A stretch of DNA of 64,000 nt from Lysinibacillus sp. FSL W8-0992 (GCF_038008685.1 NZ_JBBOZQ010000001.1:2418001-2482000); one strand, 5' to 3'. Shown: positions 8,890-20,680, counted from the stretch's first letter. Notes: generated by a model not told the origin, from the sequence alone. A program made the numbers and translations.

Positions 8890-10035
8890 ATGGCACGGGG
8901 TGTTTACATTCATATTCCTTTTTGTCATCAAATCTGCAACTATTGCGATTTCAACAAGTTTTACTTTAAAAATCAACCTGTAGATGAATATATAGAAACA
9001 CTTGGCAAGGAGATGGCGCTTGCTACTGAAAAATTTCCGCATAGTTTTAAACAAATTGAAACTATTTTTCTTGGAGGTGGCACACCTACTGCTCTATCTC
9101 CAGAACAATTGACGAGATTGCTCAAACTGATTCGCACGTATATTCCGATGGACAGTGTGACAGAATTTACATCAGAGGCGAATCCAGATGAATTATCAGA
9201 GGCAAAGATGCATGCTCTGTTTGATGGTGGCGTCAATCGTTTAAGTATGGGAGTGCAATCATTCAACCAAGAATTATTAAAAAAAATTGGCCGCACACAT
9301 AGCAATGCACATGTCTATGACACAATTGCACTTGCAAAAAAGGTTGGTTTTAAAAATTTAAGTATCGATTTAATGTATGGCTTGCCAGGTCAAACAATGG
9401 AGCAATGGAAGGATTCACTTGAAAAAGCGTTCGCGCTTGACCTACCGCATTTTTCAGCGTACTCCCTTATAGTGGAACCAAAAACGATTTTTTATAACCA
9501 GTATGCAAAAGGGAAACTGAGCTTACCGACGGAAGATTTAGAAGCGGATATGTATGAGGTGCTTATGCAAGAAATGCAATCGCATGGCCTTTTGCAATAT
9601 GAAATTAGCAATTTTGCCAAAACTGATTTTGCTTCTACCCATAATAAAATATATTGGGAAAATGATGAATATGCTGGTTTTGGTGCAGGCGCACATGGCT
9701 ATATAAATGGTAAACGTTATTCAAATCATGGCCCTTTAAAAAAATATATGGATGCTGTTAGTGCAGGGGATTTGCCGATTATGCAGGATCACGTCGTGAC
9801 GGAAACAGAACAGCGAGAAGAGCAAATGTTTTTAGGACTGCGTAAAACGGAAGGGATTGCACACGCTATATATGAAGAAAGATTTAAGGAGCCGATGATG
9901 AGCCGCTATGGTCAAGTCATTGATAAACTAGTTTCAGAAGGTCTTTTAGAGCATGATACAGTGGGCATTCGTCTTACGCGCAAGGGGCGTTTTGTCGGAA
10001 ATGAAGTTTTTCAACAATTTTTACTAGAAGATTGA
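8890..10035 (+). CDS. hemW: Heme chaperone HemW (radical SAM)
   Basis: A 381-residue radical SAM protein. The N-terminal YIHIPFCHQICNYCDFNKF carries the CxxxCxxC iron-sulfur motif. GGGTPT and the later TRKGRFVGNEVF HemN-type C-terminal helix bundle are also present. Earlier annotated as oxygen-independent coproporphyrinogen oxidase, this subfamily is now regarded as a heme chaperone; it has CDFNKF where true HemN differs. GAAAGAAGGGATAGCT precedes the ATG. As in B. subtilis it sits just before the hrcA-dnaK heat-shock operon, but rpoN, not lepA, is its upstream neighbour here. Confidence 0.93.
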   Translation: MARGVYIHIPFCHQICNYCDFNKFYFKNQPVDEYIETLGKEMALATEKFPHSFKQIETIFLGGGTPTALSPEQLTRLLKLIRTYIPMDSVTEFTSEANPDELSEAKMHALFDGGVNRLSMGVQSFNQELLKKIGRTHSNAHVYDTIALAKKVGFKNLSIDLMYGLPGQTMEQWKDSLEKAFALDLPHFSAYSLIVEPKTIFYNQYAKGKLSLPTEDLEADMYEVLMQEMQSHGLLQYEISNFAKTDFASTHNKIYWENDEYAGFGAGAHGYINGKRYSNHGPLKKYMDAVSAGDLPIMQDHVVTETEQREEQMFLGLRKTEGIAHAIYEERFKEPMMSRYGQVIDKLVSEGLLEHDTVGIRLTRKGRFVGNEVFQQFLLED

Positions 10036-10044
10036 GCGATATCG

Positions 10045-10073
10045 TTGACAGAAAATGTGGGATTTGATAACTT
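10045..10073 (+). promoter_or_regulatory. Probable sigma-A promoter of the hrcA-dnaK operon
   Basis: TTGACA at 10045-10050 and TAACTT at 10068-10073 are separated by 17 bases, immediately upstream of the CIRCE operator. The -35 is perfect and the -10 poor. Placement just before CIRCE matches the known arrangement of this operon in Bacilli. Confidence 0.55.
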
Positions 10074-10083
10074 ATTAATAGTA

Positions 10084-10110
10084 TTAGCACTCCTCTTAGT
10101 TGAGTGCTAA
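10084..10110 (+). promoter_or_regulatory. CIRCE operator (HrcA binding site)
   Basis: A perfect CIRCE element: TTAGCACTC, nine bases, GAGTGCTAA. HrcA repressor binds this inverted repeat and shuts the operon until heat shock titrates GroE away. The site lies 14 bases before the hrcA start codon, so hrcA regulates itself. It is the only CIRCE copy seen in the window. Confidence 0.98.
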
Positions 10111-10124
10111 CAGAGGTGATAATC

Positions 10125-11153
10125 ATGCTAACAAATCGGCAATTACAGATATTGCAAGTAATCGTAGATGATTTTATTATGTCTGCACAGCCGGTAGGTT
10201 CTCGCCAAATCTCAAAAAAACATGAGATTACATTTAGTCCAGCCACTATTAGAAACGAAATGGCGGATTTAGAGGAATTAGGTTTTTTAGAAAAAACACA
10301 TACTTCCTCTGGTCGAGTGCCTTCGGAAAAGGGGTATAGATTTTATGTAGATCATTTGTTGAATCCACAGGGCATTAATTCTCGGGATATTCAGCAGATT
10401 CAATCGATATTCAATGAACGTCTAGTAGAAGTAGAGCACATTATCCGAAAGTCAGCCAATATTTTATCTGAGCTGACATCGTATACATCGATTCTTTTAG
10501 GACCAGATGTCCAAAGGCATCGAGTAAAGCGATTTTCTATTGTGCCACTCTCAAGTGATGCTGCAGTAGCGATTATCGTAACGAATAACGGTCATGTTGA
10601 GAATCGCATGTTTAGTTTACCACCTAATTTTACCGCTGCTGAACTAGAAAAAATGGTTAACATCTTAAATGAACGCTTAGTTGGTGTTTCATTAGATGAA
10701 ATCCATAAAAAGTTGGAAATTGAAATACTCGCCATTTTACAACAACATGTGCGATCTGCGGATGATTTTATCCATTCGCTCGTTTCAGCTACAATGCAAA
10801 ATTCGGAAAGTAAAATTTTCTACGGTGGCAAGACAAATATGTTCAACCAGCCGGAATTCCACGATTTAAATAAGGTCCGAATGATTCTGGACTTAATGGA
10901 AACGACTAGCCAAGTGCAGTCGCTCTTCCATCCGAACGAATCGGGTATTCATATTCGTATTGGCTCGGAAAATAAGCAGTTAGAAATGGAAAACTGTAGT
11001 GTCATAACAACGACTTATTCAATAGGTGAAGATCAACAAGGAGCCATTGCAATTATTGGTCCAACACGCATGGATTACAAGCGTGTGGTTGCTTTGCTTG
11101 AAGTAATGCGTTTGGATTTATCCCAAGCCTTTACGAAGAATCGTAGTGATTGA
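10125..11153 (+). CDS. hrcA: Heat-inducible transcription repressor HrcA
   Basis: A 342-residue repressor. The N-terminal winged helix (LTNRQLQILQVIVDDFIMSA then PVGSRQISKKHEITFSPATI) is followed by the family signature IRNEMADLEELGFL and a GAF-like dimerisation region. A GTG at 10104 would add seven residues, but it lies within CIRCE; ATG 10125 with AGAGGTGAT just upstream is preferred. It heads hrcA-grpE-dnaK-dnaJ and is controlled by its own product through CIRCE. Confidence 0.97.
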   Translation: MLTNRQLQILQVIVDDFIMSAQPVGSRQISKKHEITFSPATIRNEMADLEELGFLEKTHTSSGRVPSEKGYRFYVDHLLNPQGINSRDIQQIQSIFNERLVEVEHIIRKSANILSELTSYTSILLGPDVQRHRVKRFSIVPLSSDAAVAIIVTNNGHVENRMFSLPPNFTAAELEKMVNILNERLVGVSLDEIHKKLEIEILAILQQHVRSADDFIHSLVSATMQNSESKIFYGGKTNMFNQPEFHDLNKVRMILDLMETTSQVQSLFHPNESGIHIRIGSENKQLEMENCSVITTTYSIGEDQQGAIAIIGPTRMDYKRVVALLEVMRLDLSQAFTKNRSD

Positions 11154-11170
11154 TAATGAGGAGGATTTAA

Positions 11171-11737
11171 GTGACTGAAACAACTGAAAACAAAGACCTT
11201 GTACAAGAAAATGTACAAGCTGAAAACGAGTCAACTGTAGAGCAAACAGAAACGCAAGAAGTAGAACTAACAGTGGAAGAGCAGTATGAAGCAAAGCTGG
11301 CAGAGTTGCAAGCGAAGCTAGATGACGAGGAAAATCGTCACCTACGTTTGCGTGCAGACTTTGATAATTTACGCCGTCGTTCACAGCTTGATCGTGAGGC
11401 TGCCGAAAAATATCGTGCACAAAACCTATTAAAGGATTTACTGCCGGTATTAGATAATTTTGAACGTGCTTTGCAAATTGAACCAACTTCTGATGAAGCA
11501 ACATCAATTGTAAAGGGCATCGAAATGGTCTACCGTTCACTATTGGAAGCAACTGAAAAAGAAGGCTTGCAAGTTATTAAAGCTGAAGGGGAGCAGTTTG
11601 ATCCAAACGTCCACCAAGCTGTCATGCAAGAACAAGATAGTGAAAAAGAACAAGGTGTAGTATTACGTGAGTTGCAAAAAGGCTATATTTTAAAGGATCG
11701 CGTATTACGCCCAACGATGGTATCTGTAAACGAATAG
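11171..11737 (+). CDS. grpE: Nucleotide exchange factor GrpE
   Basis: A 188-residue co-chaperone that releases ADP from DnaK. It has an acidic, disordered N-terminal third (many Glu and Thr), a long coiled-coil helix ([20 protein letters not shown] then [13 protein letters not shown]) and a C-terminal beta domain with [12 protein letters not shown] and [17 protein letters not shown]. The start codon is GTG, 9 bases after GAGGAGG; no ATG fits better. It lies 17 bases after hrcA. Confidence 0.97.
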   Translation: MTETTENKDLVQENVQAENESTVEQTETQEVELTVEEQYEAKLAELQAKLDDEENRHLRLRADFDNLRRRSQLDREAAEKYRAQNLLKDLLPVLDNFERALQIEPTSDEATSIVKGIEMVYRSLLEATEKEGLQVIKAEGEQFDPNVHQAVMQEQDSEKEQGVVLRELQKGYILKDRVLRPTMVSVNE

Positions 11738-11771
11738 TCAAAGCATCATTAATAAAAAATATTTTAGTTAA

Positions 11772-13655
<1,884 letters not shown>

Positions 13656-13683
13656 GAAATTTTCAACAGCACAGTAAAGTGAA

Positions 13684-13722
13684 GAAGCCAAAGACCGCTT
13701 GCGGCTTTGGCTTTTCTCTTTC
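13684..13722 (+). terminator. Hairpin after dnaK
   Basis: GCCAAAGACCGC / GCGGCTTTGGC forms a strong stem with a two-base loop (one bulged base), followed by TTTTCTCTTTCT. It probably ends or weakens transcription between dnaK and dnaJ, giving less DnaJ than DnaK. Confidence 0.85.
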
Positions 13723-13897
13723 TATATAATTGTTTCCTGATGTTCTAGTAGATGAACTCGAAGTGTCATCGACATGTCAATTCGACAATAGGGCATAGAT
13801 GCATTGATAGAAAAGTGAAAATTATGGCGAAAATAGAGGCAGTTTTTTAGACTGCATGTTACAATAGATTTTATGCAAAAAGAGCGGAGTGTGAATC

Positions 13898-15016
13898 ATG
13901 GAGAAACGCGATTATTACGAGGTGCTTGGTTTAACGAAATCGGCTTCTAAAGATGACATTAAAAAGGCATACCGTAAATTATCAAAACAATACCATCCTG
14001 ATCTAAATAAAGAGCCAGGTGCGGATGAAAAATTCAAAGAAATTGCTGAAGCTTATGAAGTATTAAGTGACGATCAGAAAAAAGCCCGCTACGACCAATT
14101 TGGACATGAAGATCCAAATGCAGGCTTTGGTGGTGGCTTTGGAGGCGGTGGCTTTGGCGGCTTCGAGGATATTTTCAGTTCATTCTTTGGCGGTGGTGGA
14201 CGCCGACAAGACCCAAATGCACCACGTAAAGGTGACGATCTGCAATACCGCATGAATATTAAATTTGAGGAAGCAATTTTCGGGAAAGAAACAGAAATTG
14301 AAATTCCTAAAGACGAAACATGTGATACATGCCATGGCTCGGGTGCTAAACCAGGAACATCTCCTGAGACATGTTCGACATGTAAAGGTGCAGGACAAAT
14401 TAATCAGGCTGTCGATACACCATTTGGCCGCATGATGAATCGTCGTACTTGTACGACATGTCACGGAACAGGTAAAATTATTAAAGAAAAATGTTCAACT
14501 TGTCGCGGTGAAGGTAAAGTTCAAAAACGTAAAAAAATTAAAGTATCAATTCCAGCAGGTGTGGATGATGGTCAACAAATTCGTGTAACAGGTCAAGGTG
14601 AACCTGGTATTAACGGTGGTCCAGCAGGTGACTTATACATCATGTTCCGCGTTCAAGGGCACAATGAATTCGAGCGCGATGGCGATGATATTTACTACGA
14701 ATTAAAATTAACATTCCCTCAAGCAGCATTAGGCGATGAAATTGAAGTACCGACTGTACATGGTAAAGTGAAATTACGTATTCCAGCGGGTACACAATCA
14801 GGTGCACAATTCCGCTTGAAAGATAAAGGCGTAAAAAATGTGCATGGTTATGGAACGGGTAACCAATATGTAACAGTTAGGGTTATTACGCCAGAAAAGC
14901 TAACAGAAAAACAAAAACAATTACTACGTGAATTTGCAGAAATTAGTGGCGATATTCCAGAAGAACAAGGAAGCTCACTATTTGATAAAATCAAGAAAAA
15001 ATTCCAAGGTGAATAA
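13898..15016 (+). CDS. dnaJ: Chaperone DnaJ (Hsp40, class A)
   Basis: A 372-residue class A J-protein. The J domain (residues 1-70) has the essential HPD motif in [12 protein letters not shown] Gly/Phe-rich stretch follows (about residues 75-105). The zinc region has four CxxCxGxG-type repeats ([32 protein letters not shown]), then the C-terminal substrate-binding domains. AGAGCGGAGTG precedes the ATG. A 240-base gap with a terminator hairpin separates it from dnaK, so it may have a second promoter. Confidence 0.99.
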   Translation: MEKRDYYEVLGLTKSASKDDIKKAYRKLSKQYHPDLNKEPGADEKFKEIAEAYEVLSDDQKKARYDQFGHEDPNAGFGGGFGGGGFGGFEDIFSSFFGGGGRRQDPNAPRKGDDLQYRMNIKFEEAIFGKETEIEIPKDETCDTCHGSGAKPGTSPETCSTCKGAGQINQAVDTPFGRMMNRRTCTTCHGTGKIIKEKCSTCRGEGKVQKRKKIKVSIPAGVDDGQQIRVTGQGEPGINGGPAGDLYIMFRVQGHNEFERDGDDIYYELKLTFPQAALGDEIEVPTVHGKVKLRIPAGTQSGAQFRLKDKGVKNVHGYGTGNQYVTVRVITPEKLTEKQKQLLREFAEISGDIPEEQGSSLFDKIKKKFQGE

Positions 15017-15037
15017 TTAGAGGAGCTGAAGAGCTAC

Positions 15038-15979
15038 GTGAAGTGGTCAGAATTATCCATTCATACAAAAAATGAAGCGGTGGAAGCAATTTCAAATATT
15101 TTGCATGAAGCAGGGGCTAGTGGTGTTGTTATTGAGGATTCAGCTGAATTTGCGAAGCCACGTGAAGATCAGTATGGTGAAATTTACGCGCTAAATGAAG
15201 AAGATTTCCCAAAAGAGGGTGTTATCGTTAAAGCTTACTTATCAGAGTCTAGCTTTTTAAATGAAACAGTCGAAGAAATCAAGGCGGCGATTACGAATTT
15301 AACGAATTTCAACATTGATATCGGAGAAAATGTTGTTTCGATTGTAGAAGTGAACGAGGAAGATTGGGCGACAGCGTGGAAGCAATACTATCACCCTGTT
15401 AAAATTTCGGAACGTTTTACAATTGTACCGACATGGGAAGACTATACACCAGTTTCAACGGATGAATTAATCATTGAGTTAGATCCTGGTATGGCATTTG
15501 GTACAGGAACACACCCAACTACGGTTATGTGCTTACAAGGTCTCGAGAAAGTCGTGAAAGAAGGCGACACGGTTGTCGACATTGGCACAGGCTCTGGGGT
15601 TCTTTCAATTGGTGCAGCAATGCTCGGTGCAAAAAGTGTGCATGCGCTTGATTTGGATGAAGTAGCTGTACGTTCTGCCAAAGAAAATGTTGCGTTAAAT
15701 AAAGTAAGCGATAAAGTTGAAGTTTTCCATGGTAACCTATTAGATACTGTGAAAGAGCCAGCTGATGTTGTAGTCGCGAACATTTTAGCAGAGATAATTA
15801 TGTCCTTTACTGACGATGCATTTACAATTGTCAAACCAGGTGGATTATATGTCACTTCAGGCATCATTGGGGCGAAACGAGATGATGTGAAAGCAGCACT
15901 TGAAGCTTCAGGTTTTGTTATAGAAGAAGTATTATTAATGGAAGATTGGGTAGCGATTATCGCTCGTCGACCACAATAA
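15038..15979 (+). CDS. prmA: Ribosomal protein L11 methyltransferase
   Basis: A 313-residue SAM-dependent methyltransferase. [20 protein letters not shown] and [20 protein letters not shown] are the L11 methylase and SAM-binding motifs, and [10 protein letters not shown] is motif IV. The product trimethylates residues of ribosomal protein L11. It starts with GTG 21 bases after dnaJ, with TTAGAGGAGCTGAAG upstream. Position after dnaJ matches B. subtilis yqeT. Confidence 0.95.
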   Translation: MKWSELSIHTKNEAVEAISNILHEAGASGVVIEDSAEFAKPREDQYGEIYALNEEDFPKEGVIVKAYLSESSFLNETVEEIKAAITNLTNFNIDIGENVVSIVEVNEEDWATAWKQYYHPVKISERFTIVPTWEDYTPVSTDELIIELDPGMAFGTGTHPTTVMCLQGLEKVVKEGDTVVDIGTGSGVLSIGAAMLGAKSVHALDLDEVAVRSAKENVALNKVSDKVEVFHGNLLDTVKEPADVVVANILAEIIMSFTDDAFTIVKPGGLYVTSGIIGAKRDDVKAALEASGFVIEEVLLMEDWVAIIARRPQ

Positions 15980-15990
15980 ATTGACCATGG

Positions 15991-16036
15991 AAGCGCCAAA
16001 TCGTGAGCCGAGTGCTTACGGTTTGGCGTTTTCTTT
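15991..16036 (+). terminator. Hairpin between prmA and rsmE
   Basis: AAGCGCCAAATCGT pairs with ACGGTTTGGCGTTTT (one bulge), followed by a T-rich TTTTCTTT. It splits the heat-shock operon before rsmE. Confidence 0.75.
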
Positions 16037-16056
16037 ATAAGAAAGGAGTGTGAGCT

Positions 16057-16794
16057 ATGCAACGTTATTTCATCGACACAACTATTGATTCAGCCCGCAT
16101 TTCAGGTGAAGATGCGCGCCATATTATGCGTGTTATGCGTATGAAAGAAGGTGCGGAAATCATCGTCGTGGCACAAGATACTGCTTATATTTGTACAATT
16201 GCTGCATTTGAAGATGATGATGTCATTGTGAAAGCGACTGGACGAACAATTTCATCTCCAGAGCTCCCTATTCGTGTAACAGTTGCTTGTGGGCTGCCTA
16301 AAGGTGATAAACTAGAACTCATTACACAAAAAGCAACAGAGCTTGGCATGTACGCCTTATTACCATTTGAAGCGGAGCGATCCATTGTAAAATGGGATGT
16401 TAAAAAAGGTGCGAAAAAGCAGGAGCGCTTGCAAAAAATTGCAAAAGAGGCAGCGGAGCAATCACATCGTACACACATTCCAGAAATATATGAACCAATA
16501 AAATTTTCTCAGCTTGTATCGCGTATGGGTGATTTTGACGCTGTATTTATTGCAGATGAAGAGGATGCAAAGGCAGAAAAACGCACAAGGTTTGCGGATA
16601 AGCTAAAAAACGTGTATGATAAGGAGTCGAAATCAATCCTTATTATCTTCGGTCCAGAAGGTGGAATTGCGCGTAAAGAAGCAGATACACTGAAGCAAGC
16701 TGGCGCGCAAACGATGTCTCTTGGTCCAAGAATTTTACGTGCAGAAACAGCGCCACTTTATGCGCTATCTGCAATATCATATGAATTTGAATGA
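16057..16794 (+). CDS. rsmE: 16S rRNA (uracil(1498)-N3)-methyltransferase
   Basis: A 245-residue RsmE. It has an N-terminal PUA-like domain (DARHIMRVMRMKEG) and a SPOUT-knot methyltransferase domain with LITQKATELGM, SIVKWD, IIFGPEGGIARKEAD and the knot motif LGPRILRAETAPLYALS. It methylates U1498 of 16S rRNA near the decoding site. AAGAAAGGAGTG lies before the ATG. The next gene begins 15 bases on. Confidence 0.96.
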   Translation: MQRYFIDTTIDSARISGEDARHIMRVMRMKEGAEIIVVAQDTAYICTIAAFEDDDVIVKATGRTISSPELPIRVTVACGLPKGDKLELITQKATELGMYALLPFEAERSIVKWDVKKGAKKQERLQKIAKEAAEQSHRTHIPEIYEPIKFSQLVSRMGDFDAVFIADEEDAKAEKRTRFADKLKNVYDKESKSILIIFGPEGGIARKEADTLKQAGAQTMSLGPRILRAETAPLYALSAISYEFE

Positions 16795-16809
16795 AAGAGG
16801 TGTTTAGCC

Positions 16810-18144
16810 TTGTCAAAAGTGGCTTTTCACACACTTGGCTGTAAAGTAAATCACTATGAAACAGAGGCTATTTGGCAACTGTTTAAAGAAGACGGGTATG
16901 ACCGTACGGAATTTGATCATCAAGCGGACGTTTATGTTATTAATACATGTACAGTAACAAATACGGGCGATAAAAAATCGCGACAAGTTATTCGTCGAGC
17001 TGTGCGTCAAAATCCAGATGCTGTTATTTGTGTTACAGGCTGTTATGCTCAAACGTCGCCAGCTGAAATTATGGCGATTCCTGGTGTTGATATTGTTGTA
17101 GGAACACAGGATCGTACAAAATTACTTGGCTATATCGAGCAATATCGTAACGAGCGTCAACCAATTAATGCTGTACGTAACATTATGAAAAACCGTGTAT
17201 ATGAAGAATTAGATGTGCCGGCATTTACAGACAGAACACGCGCATCATTAAAAATCCAAGAAGGCTGTAATAACTTCTGTACGTTTTGTATTATTCCTTG
17301 GGCGCGTGGTTTAATGCGCTCGCGTGATCCACAGGAAGTACTAAACCAAGCGCAACAATTAGTTGATGCTGGTTACCTTGAAATAGTCCTAACGGGTATT
17401 CATACTGGTGGCTATGGACAAGACTTAAAAGATTATAACCTTGCCCAGTTGTTGCGTGATTTAGAGGCGAATGTAAAAGGTTTAAAACGTTTACGTATTT
17501 CTTCTATTGAAGCTAGCCAATTGACAGATGAGGTGATAGATGTTTTACGCGAGTCAAACATTGTTGTTAATCATCTACACATTCCGATTCAATCAGGTTC
17601 GGATACCGTATTAAAACGTATGCGCCGTAAATACACGATGGAATTTTTCGGAGAACGCTTAACAAAATTACATGAAGCATTGCCGAACTTAGCTGTTACT
17701 TCTGACGTTATCGTTGGTTTCCCAGGTGAGACTGAGGAAGAATTTATGGAAACATATAACTTTATTCGTGACCATAAATTTTCAGAATTACATGTGTTCC
17801 CATTCTCTCCTCGTACAGGTACACCAGCAGCTCGAATGGAAGACCAAATCGATGAGGACATTAAAAATGAGCGCGTTCACCGCCTAATCGCTTTAAATGA
17901 CCAACTTGCTAAGGAATATGCTTCTCGTTTTGAAAATGAAGTGTTAGAAGTAATTCCAGAAGAATTTGTTCACGATGGTAGTGAGGAAGAAGGCTTATTA
18001 ACGGGTTATACAGACAACTACTTAAAAGTAGTTTTTGAAGGCCCAGAAAACCTTATTGGCCAACTTGTAAAGGTAAAAATTACACAAGCAGGCTACCCTC
18101 ATTCTAAAGGACAGTTCGTACGCTTACTTGAAACTGTAAAATAA
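16810..18144 (+). CDS. mtaB: tRNA t6A37 methylthiotransferase MtaB
   Basis: A 444-residue radical SAM methylthiotransferase (B. subtilis YqeV) that converts t6A37 to ms2t6A in tRNAs. The N-terminal UPF0004 domain (TLGCKVNHYETEAI, NTCTVT, CVTGCYAQ) supplies three cysteines for one cluster. The radical SAM motif CNNFCTFC supplies the other, and a TRAM domain closes the protein. It starts with TTG; GAAAGAGG is about 8 bases upstream. It is the last gene of this transcript. Confidence 0.96.
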   Translation: MSKVAFHTLGCKVNHYETEAIWQLFKEDGYDRTEFDHQADVYVINTCTVTNTGDKKSRQVIRRAVRQNPDAVICVTGCYAQTSPAEIMAIPGVDIVVGTQDRTKLLGYIEQYRNERQPINAVRNIMKNRVYEELDVPAFTDRTRASLKIQEGCNNFCTFCIIPWARGLMRSRDPQEVLNQAQQLVDAGYLEIVLTGIHTGGYGQDLKDYNLAQLLRDLEANVKGLKRLRISSIEASQLTDEVIDVLRESNIVVNHLHIPIQSGSDTVLKRMRRKYTMEFFGERLTKLHEALPNLAVTSDVIVGFPGETEEEFMETYNFIRDHKFSELHVFPFSPRTGTPAARMEDQIDEDIKNERVHRLIALNDQLAKEYASRFENEVLEVIPEEFVHDGSEEEGLLTGYTDNYLKVVFEGPENLIGQLVKVKITQAGYPHSKGQFVRLLETVK

Positions 18145-18149
18145 TTGCT

Positions 18150-18189
18150 AAAGGATTGTCTATCTGTTGTTGATGGACAATCCTTTTTT
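18150..18189 (+). terminator. Terminator after mtaB
   Basis: AAAGGATTGTC and GGACAATCCTTT form an 11-base stem ending in TTTTTTA. It closes the hrcA-to-mtaB gene run. Confidence 0.9.
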
Positions 18190-18339
18190 ATTGATAATAT
18201 TAACCTGAACGGGCATGATAAAAATTATGACAAGTTAAAAACCATTGGGTAATGACTTAAGAAATTAGACGGAAACGTAAAAACATGTTATTATTCCAGA
18301 GAGGTACGGACAACTTATGTTAGAAGGAGCGCTTGTTAA

Positions 18340-19011
18340 ATGAAAACAAATTATGCAAGTATGATTGATCACACATTATTAAAGGCTGAGGCTACAAAAG
18401 AACAAATTGAAAAGTTATGTGCAGAGGCCAAAGAATTTGGTTTTGCATCTGTTTGCGTAAACCCAACTTGGGTGAAATATTGCAGCGAGCTATTACAAAA
18501 CTCAGACGTGTTAGTTTGTACGGTTATTGGCTTCCCATTAGGCGCTAATACACCAGCAGTAAAAACATTTGAGGCAAAAGATGCGATTGCGAATGGTGCA
18601 CAAGAAGTGGATATGGTCATCAATATTGGCGCTTTAAAAGATCAAAACTTCGAACAAGTACAAGCGGATATTTCAGCAGTAGTAGAAGCGGCAAAAGGTA
18701 GTGCAATTGTTAAAGTAATTATTGAAGCTTGCCTACTAACTGAGGAAGAAAAAGTAAAAGCATGTGAACTTTCAGTAGCAGCTGGCGCAGATTACGTGAA
18801 AACGTCAACTGGTTTCTCTACTGGTGGAGCTACAGCAGAGGACATCGCTTTAATGCGCAAAACAGTTGGACCAGAGCTAGGTGTAAAAGCTTCTGGTGGT
18901 GTTCGTAGCTTGGAAGATATGCAAAAAATGGTTGAAGCAGGTGCCACTCGCATTGGTGCAAGCTCGGGCGTAGCCATTATGAAGGGCTTAATTGCAGACT
19001 CTAATTACTAA
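18340..19011 (+). CDS. deoC: Deoxyribose-phosphate aldolase
   Basis: A 223-residue class I aldolase splitting 2-deoxyribose-5-phosphate into glyceraldehyde-3-phosphate and acetaldehyde in deoxynucleoside recycling. [11 protein letters not shown], the central [10 protein letters not shown] with its Lys, and the Schiff-base motif [10 protein letters not shown] are present, as is the late KASGGVRS lysine. GAAGGAGCG precedes the ATG. It stands alone here, away from the pyrimidine phosphorylase and nucleoside permease genes it accompanies in B. subtilis. Confidence 0.97.
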   Translation: MKTNYASMIDHTLLKAEATKEQIEKLCAEAKEFGFASVCVNPTWVKYCSELLQNSDVLVCTVIGFPLGANTPAVKTFEAKDAIANGAQEVDMVINIGALKDQNFEQVQADISAVVEAAKGSAIVKVIIEACLLTEEEKVKACELSVAAGADYVKTSTGFSTGGATAEDIALMRKTVGPELGVKASGGVRSLEDMQKMVEAGATRIGASSGVAIMKGLIADSNY

Positions 19012-19156
19012 TTCCCTCGAATAACTTAATATTGCTCAATAGGAAAAATAGTGTACTGGATAATTTCTAGTATGCTATTTTTTTGTTTACAACTATTAAA
19101 TCGTGTGTAAAAAACAACTACATAGTAAACGCCGTTATGCTAATTTTTTCATCAGA

Positions 19157-19183
19157 ATAATTATTTTTCCGACCTCATATACT
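19157..19183 (+). promoter_or_regulatory. Possible sigma-E promoter of cotJABC
   Basis: ATAATT (19157-19162) and CATATACT (19176-19183), 13 bases apart, resemble the mother-cell sigma-E consensus (ATATT, 14-15 bases, CATACAnT). The cotJ operon is sigma-E dependent in B. subtilis. The match is imperfect. Confidence 0.35.
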
Positions 19184-19219
19184 CGAATGATGGAATTGCC
19201 TTTAGGAAGGGAGGATTTA

Positions 19220-19447
19220 ATGTTTACGCAATATAAGTATTGGCGACCTTTTATCAGTCCTTTTGATCCTTGTAAACCGATAGAGGTCAAAAGTTTTGCA
19301 ACACCTCCACAATTGTATATAGGCTTTCAACCACCTGGTCTACCACAATTTCAGACAGCGAGGGAAGCGTTAAAGTTTGGTACACTATGGCCCGATTTTT
19401 TTAGTCCCTATCCAAATCCAGAGAGAGGTGGGGTGAAAGGTGAGTAA
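19220..19447 (+). CDS. cotJA: Spore coat-associated protein CotJA
   Basis: A 75-residue protein rich in Pro, Phe and Tyr, with YIGFQPPGLPQFQTAREAL and GTLWPDFFSPYP, typical of CotJA. The frame is open further upstream (to 19103), but ATG 19220 has GGAAGGGAGG just before it and gives a normal CotJA length. CotJA is needed to place CotJC in the inner coat of the spore. It overlaps cotJB by 8 bases, so the two are translationally coupled. Confidence 0.92.
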   Translation: MFTQYKYWRPFISPFDPCKPIEVKSFATPPQLYIGFQPPGLPQFQTAREALKFGTLWPDFFSPYPNPERGGVKGE

Positions 19448-19703
19448 ACAAATGCCACCAGAATTTTATCAGCTTCTCGAGGAAATTCAAGCTATTGATT
19501 TTGTTATAGTTGAATTAAATCTTTATTTAGATACTCATCCACATGATTATGCTGCAATTACACAATTTAATGAGAATACCGAAAAAAGTATGCGATTAAA
19601 AATAGATTTTGAACAAAAATTTGGCCCGCTTATGAATTTTGGAAGAAGCTATTCAAATTATCCGTTTAATTGGATCGATACGCCATGGCCCTGGCAAGTA
19701 TAA
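19440..19703 (+). CDS. cotJB: Spore coat protein CotJB
   Basis: An 87-residue protein with the CotJB pattern YQLLEEIQAIDFVIVELNLY and a closing WIDTPWPWQV. It starts with GTG inside the end of cotJA; AGAGAGGTGGGG serves as ribosome-binding site. Its exact function is unknown; it is coexpressed with CotJA and CotJC in the mother cell. Confidence 0.92.
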   Translation: MSKQMPPEFYQLLEEIQAIDFVIVELNLYLDTHPHDYAAITQFNENTEKSMRLKIDFEQKFGPLMNFGRSYSNYPFNWIDTPWPWQV

Positions 19704-19730
19704 ATACATTTGGAGTAGGGGGAAGGATGT

Positions 19731-20300
19731 TTGTGGTATTATGAAAAAAAGCTCCAATATCCAGTAAAAGTTAGTACTTGTAACCCAATGCTAGCAAAGT
19801 ATTTAGTAGAGCAATATGGTGGTGCTGATGGAGAGCTCGCTGCAGCACTTCGCTATATGAACCAACGTTATACAATACCAGATAAAGTAGTTGGCCTGTT
19901 AACGGATATAGCAACGGAAGAGTTTTCTCATCTCGAAATGATTGCAACAATGATTTATAAGCTAACGAAAGATGCAACCCCTCAGCAAATTAAAGAAGCA
20001 GGACTTGCTGATCACTATGTTAACCATGATAAAGCGCTGTTTTATCAAAATGCATCGGGTGTACCATTTACTGCATCCTATATACAGGCAAAAGGGGATC
20101 CAATTGCTGATTTATACGAGGATATTGCGGCGGAAGAAAAAGCACGTGCCACATACCAATGGATTATTGACTTATCGGATGACCCAGATTTAAATGATAG
20201 TTTGATTTTTTTGAGAGAACGAGAAATTATTCATTCACAACGTTTTAGAGAGGCTGTAGAAATTTTAATAGAGGATGGCAATACAAAGAAGATATTTTAA
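19731..20300 (+). CDS. cotJC: Spore coat manganese catalase-like protein CotJC
   Basis: A 189-residue ferritin-like, di-manganese catalase homologue of the inner spore coat. It starts MWYYEKKLQYPVKV with TTG as initiation codon, preceded by GGGGGAAGGATG. Metal-ligand helices are visible as YGGADGELAAALRYMNQR, TEEFSHLEMIATMI and AAEEKARATYQWI; REREIIHSQRF supplies the last Glu/His. It is the third gene of the cotJ operon, 27 bases after cotJB. Confidence 0.95.
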   Translation: MWYYEKKLQYPVKVSTCNPMLAKYLVEQYGGADGELAAALRYMNQRYTIPDKVVGLLTDIATEEFSHLEMIATMIYKLTKDATPQQIKEAGLADHYVNHDKALFYQNASGVPFTASYIQAKGDPIADLYEDIAAEEKARATYQWIIDLSDDPDLNDSLIFLREREIIHSQRFREAVEILIEDGNTKKIF

Positions 20301-20575
20301 CCAATATACTGCTTATTAATCGTTATCGAAGTTTGACCTTTTTTTGTTCAAACTGTATGAAAGTTTTTGTGATGACGGTGAGATATCAATATGTCCCTCT
20401 CTCTAACGAAATTACAAAAAAATTTTAGGTACAAAATCTCCGTTTACGGTAGATTATTCTGCGCCAGCTCTATTCTTCATACACAATAACTATTCTTATT
20501 GTTATCTGAAGAACCGATTAAAATACGGTTAAAATGGATTTAAAAAATTCTCTTCGTGATTTCGAATACTTTCTA
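20301..20575. other. Gene-free stretch before the rpsU promoter
   Basis: No credible gene is present. AGTTTGA/TCAAACT around 20329-20353 is a weak hairpin with the T-run in its loop. TTCTTCA/TGAAGAA with inner ATAAC/GTTAT near 20471-20512 is a longer hairpin without a T-run. Either may end the cotJ transcript. Confidence 0.5.
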
Positions 20576-20604
20576 TTGACCGTTTTAAGACAATACGGTA
20601 TAAT
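20576..20604 (+). promoter_or_regulatory. Sigma-A promoter of rpsU
   Basis: TTGACC, 17 bases, TATAAT: a near-consensus vegetative promoter about 77 bases before the rpsU start. The leader contains a hairpin whose arms are TACACAA and TTGTGTA (about 20612-20650). Confidence 0.85.
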
Positions 20605-20680
20605 TTTTTAGTACACAACAGTTGGTTATTAGCCTAATTGTATTGTGTATTGACGTGTGTTCGGAGGGAGGGAAAGAGAG

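Noticed and set aside
8973..9305. Open frames antisense to hemW, dnaK, sigA, dgkA and others
   Set aside because: They lie opposite well-supported conserved genes, show no domain, and arise from codon bias of the sense gene.
19103..19219. Longer CotJA reading from 19103
   Set aside because: There is no ribosome-binding site at 19103, and the added basic peptide is unlike CotJA; GGAAGGGAGG marks ATG 19220.
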